DNA from: Amulumruptor sp947039275 | GTDB lineage: Bacteria; Bacteroidota; Bacteroidia; Bacteroidales; Muribaculaceae | DNA length: 64,000 nucleotides | Assembly (NCBI GenBank): GCA_947039275.1 | Contig: CAMQYL010000003.1 | Coordinates: 59,297-123,296, forward strand | Direction: 5' to 3' | In this document: piece after piece, positions 44,124-52,966 of the stretch | How positions within the stretch are numbered: the first letter of the stretch is position 1 | Layout of the letters: every line of letters begins with the position of its first letter | Notes under the pieces: model-generated | Databases searched by the model: none | Seen by the model: only the letters and a program-made list of their open reading frames with translations | What the model was told of the DNA's origin: nothing | Made by a program: the position numbers and the translations under genes

Positions 44124-45293
44124 TCAGTCGGTGGTGTTGTAGAGGTGGGTGAGGATGTCGATGTCGGGCTGGGTGAGGGTGACGTGGCGGCGCGACATGA
44201 CTATGCGGGCAGTGTCAATGAGGTCGTCAAGGTTGCACTTGGTCATCTTCACTGGAGAACCGAAACTGAATGAGGGGATGTAGGTGCGTGGGAAGCCTGC
44301 GCCGAAGAAGTTGACACCTACACCTATGGTGGTGGCTGTGTTGAGCGAGGTGTTGATGGCGAGCTTGGAATAGTCACCCATGATGAGACCGCAGAACTGC
44401 TCGTCGGTCTTTACAAAGCCGTTTTTCTGGTAGCTCCACACCTTGATTTTGGCATAGTTGTTCTTGAGATTTGAAGATGTGGCGGCAGCCCCGATATTGC
44501 ACCACTCCCCTACCACGGCATTGAGAAGCACGCCGTCGTGAGCCTTATTGGTATAACCCTGGATTACCGCATTAGCCAGTTCGCCAGCCACACGGCACTG
44601 CGGACCTACGGTAGTGTCCTCATAGATCATCGTGTTCATCTTGACCTTGGAGTCAGCCATGATGGCAATCGGTCCGCGCAGACGTGAACCCTCCATGATT
44701 TCAACGCCCTTGCCGATATATATAGGTCCATGCTTGACATTAAACGATGCACATTCTATCTCGCACCCCTCCTCTATAAAAAGCTGCGAGCGGTCACCGA
44801 TGACCACATTCGTGTCACTTAGCTGAGCACTCGTTGCACCATCGGTCAGGATGCGGAAATCATTGCGTATCTCATCGCCATTGAGTTTAAATATGTCAAT
44901 GACCATAGATATTGACTTCACATCGATAGGTGCAGTCTGTTTCGGACCTTTCTTGAAATCGTCAAGTGACCCACGGAACGCAATCACCGAATCATCCTTG
45001 GCATCGGTCAAGGCCTGTCCCTCTTCAAGCATCGGAATCATCGCCACCAGACGAGGATCAGGAAAAACATCGCCGGCAATAAACAGATTCTTGCTGTCTG
45101 ACGGATTGCTGATACCATATTTGACAGCAAGATAATCCTGAGTCAACCAGCTGTATGTGCCGTGGAGCATACGCTCCCACTTCTGGCGCATGGTGAGCGC
45201 ACCGACACGTATATCGCCTACGGGGCGTGTGAATGTCAACGGAAGCAGCCCTGTACGAGCCGGTTCACGGTCAAATAGAATGACGTTTTCCAT
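44124..45293 (-). CDS. Alternative GlmU-like putative sugar nucleotidyltransferase/acetyltransferase
   Basis: Cytosolic protein of 389 residues with a degenerate nucleotidyltransferase N-domain and a left-handed beta-helix C-domain. The N-terminus reads MENVILFDREPARTGLLPLTFTRPVGDIR, without the usual LAAGxGTRM loop. Hexapeptide repeats run from about residue 185 to 330 (IYIGKGVEIMEGSRLRGPIAIM and following). This is the GlmU-like family found mainly in Bacteroidetes, thought to supply UDP-GlcNAc where classic GlmU is absent; that role is from family knowledge and not certain. It follows nhaA by 35 bases. A REP-like palindrome follows. Confidence 0.82.
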   Translation of the reverse strand: MENVILFDREPARTGLLPLTFTRPVGDIRVGALTMRQKWERMLHGTYSWLTQDYLAVKYGISNPSDSKNLFIAGDVFPDPRLVAMIPMLEEGQALTDAKDDSVIAFRGSLDDFKKGPKQTAPIDVKSISMVIDIFKLNGDEIRNDFRILTDGATSAQLSDTNVVIGDRSQLFIEEGCEIECASFNVKHGPIYIGKGVEIMEGSRLRGPIAIMADSKVKMNTMIYEDTTVGPQCRVAGELANAVIQGYTNKAHDGVLLNAVVGEWCNIGAAATSSNLKNNYAKIKVWSYQKNGFVKTDEQFCGLIMGDYSKLAINTSLNTATTIGVGVNFFGAGFPRTYIPSFSFGSPVKMTKCNLDDLIDTARIVMSRRHVTLTQPDIDILTHLYNTTD

Positions 45294-45328
45294 GAATCAA
45301 TATTTTAAAGGTTTATGAATCAATGTGT

Positions 45329-46735
45329 TTAGTCTTCATCTTCGTCGTCCACTGTCTTAGGCAAAGTCATATGCAGAAGCAGAAAACCAAGTATGCCTGC
45401 AAGGAACGACCCTACAACGATACCGATTTTGGCATGGTTTAGCAGATCAACACTGGCGGCATCAGCCCCAGGGAAACTCAGATTGGCAATAAAGAGACTG
45501 ACGGTAAAACCGATACCTCCGAGGACTGCCACAGAAGCCATCATCTTCCAATTGGAACGCGAAGGCATCGGAGCCCAACCGAGTTTGACCGTAAGCCATG
45601 AGAAAGCGAAAATGCCAAGGAACTTGCCCAATACAAGTCCGCATATGATGGCAAGCGAGATGCCCTCAATGATGGTGACAGGAGCAATATTGAGAAGGAA
45701 TATACCGGCATTGGCAAATGCGAACACAGGTATGATTATATATGTCACCACAGGGTGCAGAGAGTCCTCAAGATCCTGAAGCGGCGAGATCACCTTGTCC
45801 GAAGCATGCTCCACCTGCTTGAGCCAAGCCATTTGCTCATGATTGAGGATAGTCTTCTGAGTGAGCTGCTCATCAGCCTCATCCCTGAAGTTGGAGATGG
45901 CATTACGGATCATCTGTATATATTTCTTAGGCTCAAATACCGGAGTGGCAGGCACACAGAATGCCACAAGGACACCGGCAATAGTAGGATGTATGCCCGA
46001 GTTTAGGAAGAGGAACCATACCACGCCACCTATGCCTATGTAGAAAATCTTGCTCTGGATATGCATCTTAGAGCCTAACAGCAACAGCACAAGCAGTCCG
46101 ACCGCATAGAGCAGCAACATCGCATCAATGTGCCCGCTGTAGAACACCGCGATGACTATGATGCCACCTATATCATCCACCACAGCAAGGGTGGTCAGGA
46201 ATATTTTGAGTGAAAGCGGCACTCGTTTTCCAAGCATGGCAAGCACACCAAGCGAAAACGCGATGTCCGTAGCCATAGGTATAGCCGCCCCACCTGCATA
46301 GGGAGTCCCGTGAGCAAACAGGAAGAAAATCAATACCGGGGCTATCATACCTCCTATGGCACCCATGATGGGAAGAAATGCCTGGCGGAACGATGACAGT
46401 TCACCGACCAGCACCTCTCGCTTGATTTCGAGTCCTATAGAGAAGAAAAATACAGCCATGAGCGCATCGTTGATAAAAGCAAGCATGCTCATGGGCTGTC
46501 CGTGGTGGCTGAAAAGATTGAAGTCGCCTACCTGCAGACGCACCTCCTGTGTCCAGAATTCGTTGTAATATTCATTTATGCCAGGAATATTTGCTACAAT
46601 CAAGGCAAGACCTGTGGCGAAAAGCAGCACATTACCAGCTGTGGCATGGCGGCGTAACGCCTGACGTGTGGAGTAGAACACCTTGTGTGTCAGGGTCGCC
46701 GAAGCATCGCGCAATAAGTTTGAATTAAGAGTCAT
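45329..46735 (-). CDS. nhaA: Na+/H+ antiporter NhaA
   Basis: Inner-membrane antiporter for sodium and pH homeostasis. The ion-binding Asp pair is in TLAVVDDIGGIIVIAVFY (near 185). Other landmarks are FFFSIGLEIKREVLVGELSS, GAIGGMIAPVLIF and PMATDIAFSLGVLAML. The 468-residue length exceeds E. coli NhaA (388); the extra residues are in an N-terminal part and a cytosolic insert near 275-320 (RNAISNFRDEADEQL). The acidic tail DDEDED is unusual. The promoter box at 46862-46869 would give a leader of about 125 bases. Confidence 0.95.
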   Translation of the reverse strand: MTLNSNLLRDASATLTHKVFYSTRQALRRHATAGNVLLFATGLALIVANIPGINEYYNEFWTQEVRLQVGDFNLFSHHGQPMSMLAFINDALMAVFFFSIGLEIKREVLVGELSSFRQAFLPIMGAIGGMIAPVLIFFLFAHGTPYAGGAAIPMATDIAFSLGVLAMLGKRVPLSLKIFLTTLAVVDDIGGIIVIAVFYSGHIDAMLLLYAVGLLVLLLLGSKMHIQSKIFYIGIGGVVWFLFLNSGIHPTIAGVLVAFCVPATPVFEPKKYIQMIRNAISNFRDEADEQLTQKTILNHEQMAWLKQVEHASDKVISPLQDLEDSLHPVVTYIIIPVFAFANAGIFLLNIAPVTIIEGISLAIICGLVLGKFLGIFAFSWLTVKLGWAPMPSRSNWKMMASVAVLGGIGFTVSLFIANLSFPGADAASVDLLNHAKIGIVVGSFLAGILGFLLLHMTLPKTVDDEDED

Positions 46736-46861
46736 CTGTGTGATTTTGGTTGATAATCAGGATAATTCATATCTCAGGTTATCACAATCCCGAGACATAG
46801 TCAAGTTTTGTATTACGGACGGCAATTGCCATCAATTTGGTTATACTTCGTAAATTTATGA

Positions 46862-46869
46862 CAAAGGTA
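46862..46869 (-). promoter_or_regulatory. Bacteroidales -7 box TACCTTTG for nhaA
   Basis: Exact consensus on the minus strand, about 127 bases before the nhaA ATG. It faces away from the PpdK-like gene's box at 46895. Confidence 0.55.
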
Positions 46870-46894
46870 CTAAAAAAGCATGATGTTTTTTGCG

Positions 46895-46902
46895 TATCTT
46901 TG
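46895..46902 (+). promoter_or_regulatory. Bacteroidales -7 box TATCTTTG for the PpdK-like gene
   Basis: Exact consensus, 45 bases before the ATG at 46948. Confidence 0.55.
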
Positions 46903-46947
46903 TGGAAACCTTTACCCAAGGGTTATAATGATACCTGAAAACGGAGC

Positions 46948-49926
46948 ATGAACGAAGAAACATTAAACCAATTATATCTTAAAGATACAGCTTTTCAGGA
47001 CCTGATGCAGCGGCGCATATTCAATGTGCTGCTGATAGCGTCGCCATATGATGCTTTCATGATGGAAGACGACGGCAGAGTCGAGGAGCAGCTGTTTTTC
47101 GAATACGTATCGCTCAACCTGTCAAGTCCGCCGCGTGTCACCAAAGCCCGCTCCAACGCGGAAGCCATGGAGAAACTCTCCCAGAACAAATTTGACATGG
47201 TAATCACGATGCCGGGCGTTGACATATCCGAGACATTCACCGGCGCACGAGCCATCAAAGCACTCTATCCCGAGCTCCCCATCGTGGTGCTTACCCCGTT
47301 CAGCAAAGAAGTATCGCGCCGTCTCGCCAACGAAGATTTCAGCTGCGTGGACTATGTGTTTTCATGGCTCGGCAACGTAGATCTTCTCCTTGCCATCATC
47401 AAGCTGATGGAGGATAAAGCCAATGCCGAAAACGATGTCAACAATGTAGGCGTGCAGATGATAATGCTCGTCGAGGACTCCGTGAGATTCTATTCGTCAG
47501 CTCTGCCACACCTATATAAATTCCTGTTCAAGCAGTCACGCCTCTTTGCCACCGAAGCGCTCAACGAGCATGAGCAGATGCTCCGCATGCGCGGCAGACC
47601 CAAAGTAATGCTGGCACGTAACTATGAAGAGGCAGTCGCACTCTATGACAAGTATGGTCACAACATGCTCGGAGTCATCAGCGACATATCATTCATGCGC
47701 GACGGCACCAAGGATACTCAAGCCGGACTCAGACTGACAGAGTACCTTAAGGAGCGCGACCCGATGCTTCCAGTCATCCTTGAGTCAAGCGACAGCGAGA
47801 ACAAGGACATAGTAGAGAATCTCGGGCATCAGTTCATTGACAAAAACAGCAAGAAATTCCCGGTAGACCTCGGCGATGCCATCATGACAACGTTCGGTTT
47901 CGGTGATTTCATACTCCGCAACCCCTCTACAGGCGAGGAGATTATGCGCATAACATCGCTTAAAGATATGCAGTACAATATCTTTAAGATTCCCGATGAA
48001 ACGCTATTTTACCACTCCCGCCACAATGACATATCCCGCTGGCTCTACAGCCGCGCCCTGTTTCCCATCGCCGACATCATAAAGGAGCACCGTTTCCAGG
48101 ACCTCAGCGAAGCTCCGGCTGTCAAGCAGCTCTTTTTTGACCTCATAGTCAAATACCGCAAGATGAAAAACCGCGGCGTGGTGGCTGTGTTCAAAAAAGG
48201 ACGGTTTGACAAATACAGCAATTTCGCCCGTATCGGACAAGGTTCCCTCGGAGGCAAAGGCCGCGGTCTGGCATTCATCGACTCGATAATAAAGCGTAAT
48301 CCGGTCTGCGACGATTTCGACGGCATAACCATCAGCATCCCGCGCACGGTCGTGCTCTGCACCGATGTGTTTGACGAGTTCATGACGAGCAACAACCTCT
48401 ACCCTCTCGCCCTGAGTGATGCACCGGATGCCGAGATACTGCACCACTTCCTGCAGGCGCGTCTGCCCGAATACCTGATTGAGGACTTCTTCGCCCTGTT
48501 TGAGGTGATTGACAAGCCTCTTGCCATTCGCAGTTCCAGCCTGCTTGAAGACTCTCACTATCAGCCGTTTGCAGGCATATACTCCACCTACATGATACCC
48601 CATGTGCATGACAAGTACGAGATGCTGCGTCTGCTCAGCTGTGCCATCAAGGGAGTATACGCCTCGGTATATTTCGCCGACAGCAAGGCTTACATGACAG
48701 CCACGAGCAATGTCATCGACCAGGAGAAGATGGCTGTGATTATACAGGAGGTCATCGGAAAGGATGTCGACGGCATGTATTTCCCTTCATTCTCAGGTGT
48801 CGGACGGTCGCTCAACTACTATCCCATCAACGACGAAAAGCCCGAGGACGGCGTAGCAGAGATAGCCGTAGGTTTGGGCAAATATATCGTGGACGGAGGT
48901 GCTGGACTGAGATTTTCGCCGCTTCACCCCGAGAAGGTACTCCAGACATCAGAGCTTGACCTCGCTCTCCGCGACACCCAACGCCGCATGAACGCTCTTG
49001 ACATGACTAACGTGGACGCTGACTTCAATGTGGACGACGGTTTCAACCTCCTCAACCTCAAAGTACAGGACATAGCCGAGAAAGGCGCACTGAAATACCT
49101 CGTCTCCACTTATGACCACAACAACGCCATGCTGCGTGACACCGATGCCGGCACTGGCCGCAAGGTGGTTACATTCAACAACGTCTTGAAACACGGTGTA
49201 TTCCCCCTTGCCAAAGCCGTCGATTTCATGCTCACTAAAGGCAGCCAGGAGATGGCACGTCCGGTAGAAATAGAATTTGCTGGAATAGTGGAGCCTGACG
49301 CATCTACCAAGGAGCGTCACAAAGGACAACTGTTTTGGCTACAGATACGCCCCATAGTCGACCGCAAAGAGCTTGTAGATGACTCCATGATGGCAGCCAA
49401 GGATGAAGATGTGCTGCTGCGCAGCCACACCGCTCTCGGACATGGCAATGTCGAGGGAGTTCGCACAGTGGTGTACATACGCCCCGAACAGTTCTCATCA
49501 AGCCGCAACGACTTCATAGCCCGCGAAGTCGCCAAAATCAATCAGGAAATGGTAGAGCGTGGCGAAGGCTATATACTCATAGGTCCAGGGCGCTGGGGGT
49601 CAAGTGACACAGCACTCGGCATACCTGTAAAATGGCCACATATAGCCGGAGCGAAACTGATAGTAGAGTCATCGCTGCCCGGCTACCGCATAGAACCGAG
49701 TCAAGGCACACATTTCTTCCAGAACCTCACATCATTCGGTGTAGGATATTTTACTATAGACACACGCCGAGAGACTGGTTTTGTAGACTATGACCTGCTC
49801 AATTCGATGCCAGCCGCCTATGAGAGCGACAATATACGCATCGTCAGATTCGACTCCGCACTTCCCATAGGCATCAACGGCATGAAAGGCGAAGGCGTGG
49901 TGCTTAAACCTGTCACAAATCATTAA
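46948..49926 (+). CDS. Receiver domains fused to a PpdK-type ATP-binding domain
   Basis: Soluble protein of 992 residues. Two receiver-like domains come first. One (about 25-160) lacks a clear phospho-Asp. The second (about 165-310) has the acidic pair in MLVEDSV (near 173), the Asp in GVISDISF (near 244) and the Lys in FIDKNSK (near 297). A pyruvate phosphate dikinase N-terminal ATP-binding domain follows (about 425-805), with GSLGGKGRGLAFID and AIRSSSLLEDS, ending in LQIRPIVDR. The C-terminal domain (about 810-992) contains LIGPGRWGSSDTALGIP and SQGTHFFQNLTSFGVG. The phosphohistidine TxHAAI domain and PEP-binding barrel of PpsA/PpdK are absent, so it cannot be a standard PEP synthase. Often annotated so in databases. 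A coiled-coil gene follows after 15 bases. Confidence 0.85.
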   Translation: MNEETLNQLYLKDTAFQDLMQRRIFNVLLIASPYDAFMMEDDGRVEEQLFFEYVSLNLSSPPRVTKARSNAEAMEKLSQNKFDMVITMPGVDISETFTGARAIKALYPELPIVVLTPFSKEVSRRLANEDFSCVDYVFSWLGNVDLLLAIIKLMEDKANAENDVNNVGVQMIMLVEDSVRFYSSALPHLYKFLFKQSRLFATEALNEHEQMLRMRGRPKVMLARNYEEAVALYDKYGHNMLGVISDISFMRDGTKDTQAGLRLTEYLKERDPMLPVILESSDSENKDIVENLGHQFIDKNSKKFPVDLGDAIMTTFGFGDFILRNPSTGEEIMRITSLKDMQYNIFKIPDETLFYHSRHNDISRWLYSRALFPIADIIKEHRFQDLSEAPAVKQLFFDLIVKYRKMKNRGVVAVFKKGRFDKYSNFARIGQGSLGGKGRGLAFIDSIIKRNPVCDDFDGITISIPRTVVLCTDVFDEFMTSNNLYPLALSDAPDAEILHHFLQARLPEYLIEDFFALFEVIDKPLAIRSSSLLEDSHYQPFAGIYSTYMIPHVHDKYEMLRLLSCAIKGVYASVYFADSKAYMTATSNVIDQEKMAVIIQEVIGKDVDGMYFPSFSGVGRSLNYYPINDEKPEDGVAEIAVGLGKYIVDGGAGLRFSPLHPEKVLQTSELDLALRDTQRRMNALDMTNVDADFNVDDGFNLLNLKVQDIAEKGALKYLVSTYDHNNAMLRDTDAGTGRKVVTFNNVLKHGVFPLAKAVDFMLTKGSQEMARPVEIEFAGIVEPDASTKERHKGQLFWLQIRPIVDRKELVDDSMMAAKDEDVLLRSHTALGHGNVEGVRTVVYIRPEQFSSSRNDFIAREVAKINQEMVERGEGYILIGPGRWGSSDTALGIPVKWPHIAGAKLIVESSLPGYRIEPSQGTHFFQNLTSFGVGYFTIDTRRETGFVDYDLLNSMPAAYESDNIRIVRFDSALPIGINGMKGEGVVLKPVTNH

Positions 49927-49941
49927 AACAGAAAGAAACTC

Positions 49942-50592
49942 ATGGCACTGATATACTTTGTGAAGCGCGCTCTCGGATTTGACAACACCGATGACGAGAC
50001 TGAAGATGAAATTGACAACCCGTTTATCAAGGCTACCAAGACATCAGATGAAACAGCCGAACGTGCACTACTCCCGACACAGGCATCCACTTCTGCGATG
50101 AAGGCTGACGATGATGACCGGTCTGAATCCGAGATGCCTCTTGTCGACGCTTCCCTCCCGGGCTGTATATTTGACTCGGTCATCAGACTGTTTAACCGTA
50201 CGATGCCGGATTTTGTCAGAGAATGCCTCGACACCGACAGCCAGCGGCAATATCTCTACCACGCCATAGAAAGCGATGTGCGCCGTCAGATGATACGCGT
50301 CGTGGAAGAAGTCAAGCTCCATGCCGTCAAATCATCCGATTCTTCTAAAGAGACTTTGCCCGATACTATTGCAACTGACAACTACAAACGGCAACTCCGC
50401 ACGTCATACAACAACTTCCGCCGCGAAAAAGAAGCCTTGGAGCGACGCATCATAGAGCTTGAGAACTCTCTGCATGCTGCCAATGACGAAAACTCCCGTC
50501 TACAAAACGAAATAACCATGCTCAACCGACGCATACGCCGTTCGAAGAGCAAGTCTCCTATCGACGATGACTTGCAGCCATCATTGTTCTGA
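49942..50592 (+). CDS. Coiled-coil hypothetical protein, 216 aa
   Basis: Soluble acidic protein. The N-terminal part (about 1-60) is rich in Asp/Glu and Thr and probably disordered. Residues 70-115 form a small helical region (IFDSVIRLFNRTMPDFVREC). Residues about 135-205 are a continuous coiled coil (FRREKEALERRIIELENSL and ENSRLQNEITMLNRRIRR). I recognise no family. The 15-base gap to the PpdK-like gene points to a shared function, perhaps as a partner or scaffold. Confidence 0.72.
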   Translation: MALIYFVKRALGFDNTDDETEDEIDNPFIKATKTSDETAERALLPTQASTSAMKADDDDRSESEMPLVDASLPGCIFDSVIRLFNRTMPDFVRECLDTDSQRQYLYHAIESDVRRQMIRVVEEVKLHAVKSSDSSKETLPDTIATDNYKRQLRTSYNNFRREKEALERRIIELENSLHAANDENSRLQNEITMLNRRIRRSKSKSPIDDDLQPSLF

Positions 50593-50642
50593 TATACACG
50601 CAAATACCGCAGTCAGGCAATATACTGATTCATTGTTACTCT

Positions 50643-50650
50643 TAATTTTG
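50643..50650 (+). promoter_or_regulatory. Bacteroidales -7 box TAATTTTG for the DPP-IV run
   Basis: Exact consensus about 85 bases before the chosen DPP-IV start. Confidence 0.5.
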
Positions 50651-50734
50651 CCTGCTGAATATTGAACAATCATATCATCAAATACATTTAAGCATCAAAG
50701 CGGCGTGACTGCCGTCTCAAAAGGTTATATTAAT

Positions 50735-52930
50735 ATGAAGCTAAATTCCCGCCATAGGCTATACGCTCTGATAGCCGGCTCACTGATATGTGCCGCCTCT
50801 GTCTCCGAGGTATCTGCTATTGATCTGTCTGATTGCGTATATCCTGGCAATCTGCCTACCTATTCAGCTCCTGACATACAGTTTCTCCCTGATGGTGAAT
50901 CATATGCCATGCTTAGTGCCGACGGCAAACGCATCATCAAGTATGACTGCAAGACAGCCTCTGAAATAGGCGTCATATTGGATATCGATAATACCCGCGA
51001 AAACACCATCGGACGCATTGAAGCCTACACCATCAGTCCTGACGGCTCAAAGGTACTTGTCAAAACCGACAGCCGCCCCATCTACCGCCGCAGCTCGTCA
51101 GGAAAATATTTCTTCTATGAAATCAGAAGCCGCCTTCTGAAAAAGCTGTCAGACAATCATGAGCGTCAGCAGTCACCCGTCTTTTCACCTGATGGACGCA
51201 TGGTGGCTTTTGTCGATTCCAATAATATATACATCAAGAAACTTGATTATGGCACGGAGGTAGCCGTAACCACTGACGGACTTAAAAACAGCATCATCAA
51301 CGGCGTCCCCGACTGGACTTACGAAGAAGAGTTCGGCGAAACATGCTCGATGGTATGGACGGCTGACAACTCAACCCTCTGCTACCTTAAGTACAACGAA
51401 ACAGATGTGCCGCTATACAATCTGCCCATATACGAAGGTGCATGCTCTCCGCGCAAGGAGTACAGCCTCTATCCCGGTACTCTCAGTTACAAATATCCCG
51501 TTGCAGGTCAGCCTAACTCGCGTCTGACTCTGCATAGTTATAACATCGAGACACGCAAGAACAAGTCCATAGCCCTCGGCAACGGCTCATACGAATATAT
51601 TCCGCGCATCTATTCAACCCCTGAGGCTGATAAGATTCTTGCTGTGACCCTCAACCGTGACCAGAATCGCATGGAAATCTATTCCGTCAATCCCAAATCG
51701 ACTCTCAGCAGCTCAATTTACGTAGACCAGACACAAAATGCCTGGATAGAGCCTGATGCTTACGAAGCACTACGCATAATGCCTCAGTCGTTTGTCTTGA
51801 GTTCGTCACGCTCAGGCTACCGGCATTATTACGAATACAGCTACTCAGGAGCACTGATCAAGCAGATTACATCGGGAGACTACGATGTCACAGCCCTGCT
51901 GGGATATGATTCTGACAGTCAGACATACTACATGCAGTCATGCCGTAACGGTGCAGTCAACCGCACCCTCAGCTCCATAGACCGCAAAGGTCAGATCAAA
52001 GACATGTCTCCGGTCAAAGGCTGCGCGTCAGCCGTATTCTCTCCCGATGCCAAATATTATCTTGAATGCTACAGCAGCCTGTCACAGGCACCATCATACG
52101 TCCTCAAATCATCAAAAGGCAAGGAGATAAAGACATTCGGCGATAACTCATCATACGCTCAGAGATACTCGTCGCTTCCTCGTCAGGAGATCGCCACCAT
52201 AGATGTCAACGGCATCACACTCAATGCCCTCATAGTCCGACCGTCAGATATGGTTTCTGGCAAAAAATATCCCCTGATTATCAACCAGTACAGTGGTCCT
52301 GGCTCTCAGGAAGTCCTTGACCGCTGGACAGCGGACTGGACCCGCTACTTCGCATCACGAGGATACGTCATAGCCACCATAGACCCGCGTGGCACCGGAG
52401 GGCGCGGCAGAGCATTCATGGACGCGGTGTACTGCAAACTCGGCATCACAGAAGCCTCAGACCTGATTGCAGCCGCAAAATCACTGTCAAACACAGACTA
52501 TATAGATGCAGACCGCATAGGCATATACGGATGGAGCTATGGCGGTTATGAAGCACTCATGTGCGCCACCGCCCCGCAGTCACCCTTCAAAGCCACTGTA
52601 GCTGTGGCACCGGTCACTGACTGGAGATACTATGACACGGCATATACCGAACGATATATGCGTACTCCCCAACAAAACGAGACCGGATACGACACATCAG
52701 CCCCTCTCAACCGCATAGACAATCTAAATGGTAATCTGCTCATGATGTGGGGCACTCTTGATGACAATGTACACCCTGCCAACAGTCTGGAGTTCATATC
52801 CCGCATGCAGATGCGTGGGAAGTATCCTCAGATACTGATTTTCCCTAATCAGAACCATTCTATCAACGGCTGCAAACTGCGGGAAGTCGTATATAGCCGC
52901 ATGCTTGATTTCTTTGACTCCAATATGTAA
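50735..52930 (+). CDS. Dipeptidyl peptidase IV (S9B)
   Basis: Exported serine peptidase of 731 residues removing Xaa-Pro dipeptides. ATG 50735 puts a signal peptide (LYALIAGSLICAASVSEVSA) first; the GTG ten codons earlier adds no hydrophobic start. The beta-propeller domain spans about 30-465, with the double-Glu substrate motif WTYEEEFG near 195. The hydrolase domain has Ser600 in GWSYGGYEA, Asp near 675 in GTLDDNVHP and His near 708 in NQNHSING. The triad is complete. Bacteroidales use such enzymes for peptide nutrition. It is followed after 36 bases by a membrane protein gene. Confidence 0.94.
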   Translation: MKLNSRHRLYALIAGSLICAASVSEVSAIDLSDCVYPGNLPTYSAPDIQFLPDGESYAMLSADGKRIIKYDCKTASEIGVILDIDNTRENTIGRIEAYTISPDGSKVLVKTDSRPIYRRSSSGKYFFYEIRSRLLKKLSDNHERQQSPVFSPDGRMVAFVDSNNIYIKKLDYGTEVAVTTDGLKNSIINGVPDWTYEEEFGETCSMVWTADNSTLCYLKYNETDVPLYNLPIYEGACSPRKEYSLYPGTLSYKYPVAGQPNSRLTLHSYNIETRKNKSIALGNGSYEYIPRIYSTPEADKILAVTLNRDQNRMEIYSVNPKSTLSSSIYVDQTQNAWIEPDAYEALRIMPQSFVLSSSRSGYRHYYEYSYSGALIKQITSGDYDVTALLGYDSDSQTYYMQSCRNGAVNRTLSSIDRKGQIKDMSPVKGCASAVFSPDAKYYLECYSSLSQAPSYVLKSSKGKEIKTFGDNSSYAQRYSSLPRQEIATIDVNGITLNALIVRPSDMVSGKKYPLIINQYSGPGSQEVLDRWTADWTRYFASRGYVIATIDPRGTGGRGRAFMDAVYCKLGITEASDLIAAAKSLSNTDYIDADRIGIYGWSYGGYEALMCATAPQSPFKATVAVAPVTDWRYYDTAYTERYMRTPQQNETGYDTSAPLNRIDNLNGNLLMMWGTLDDNVHPANSLEFISRMQMRGKYPQILIFPNQNHSINGCKLREVVYSRMLDFFDSNM

Positions 52931-52966
52931 TCCACTTATTAAAGCCTGCACTACCACCAACCAGTC

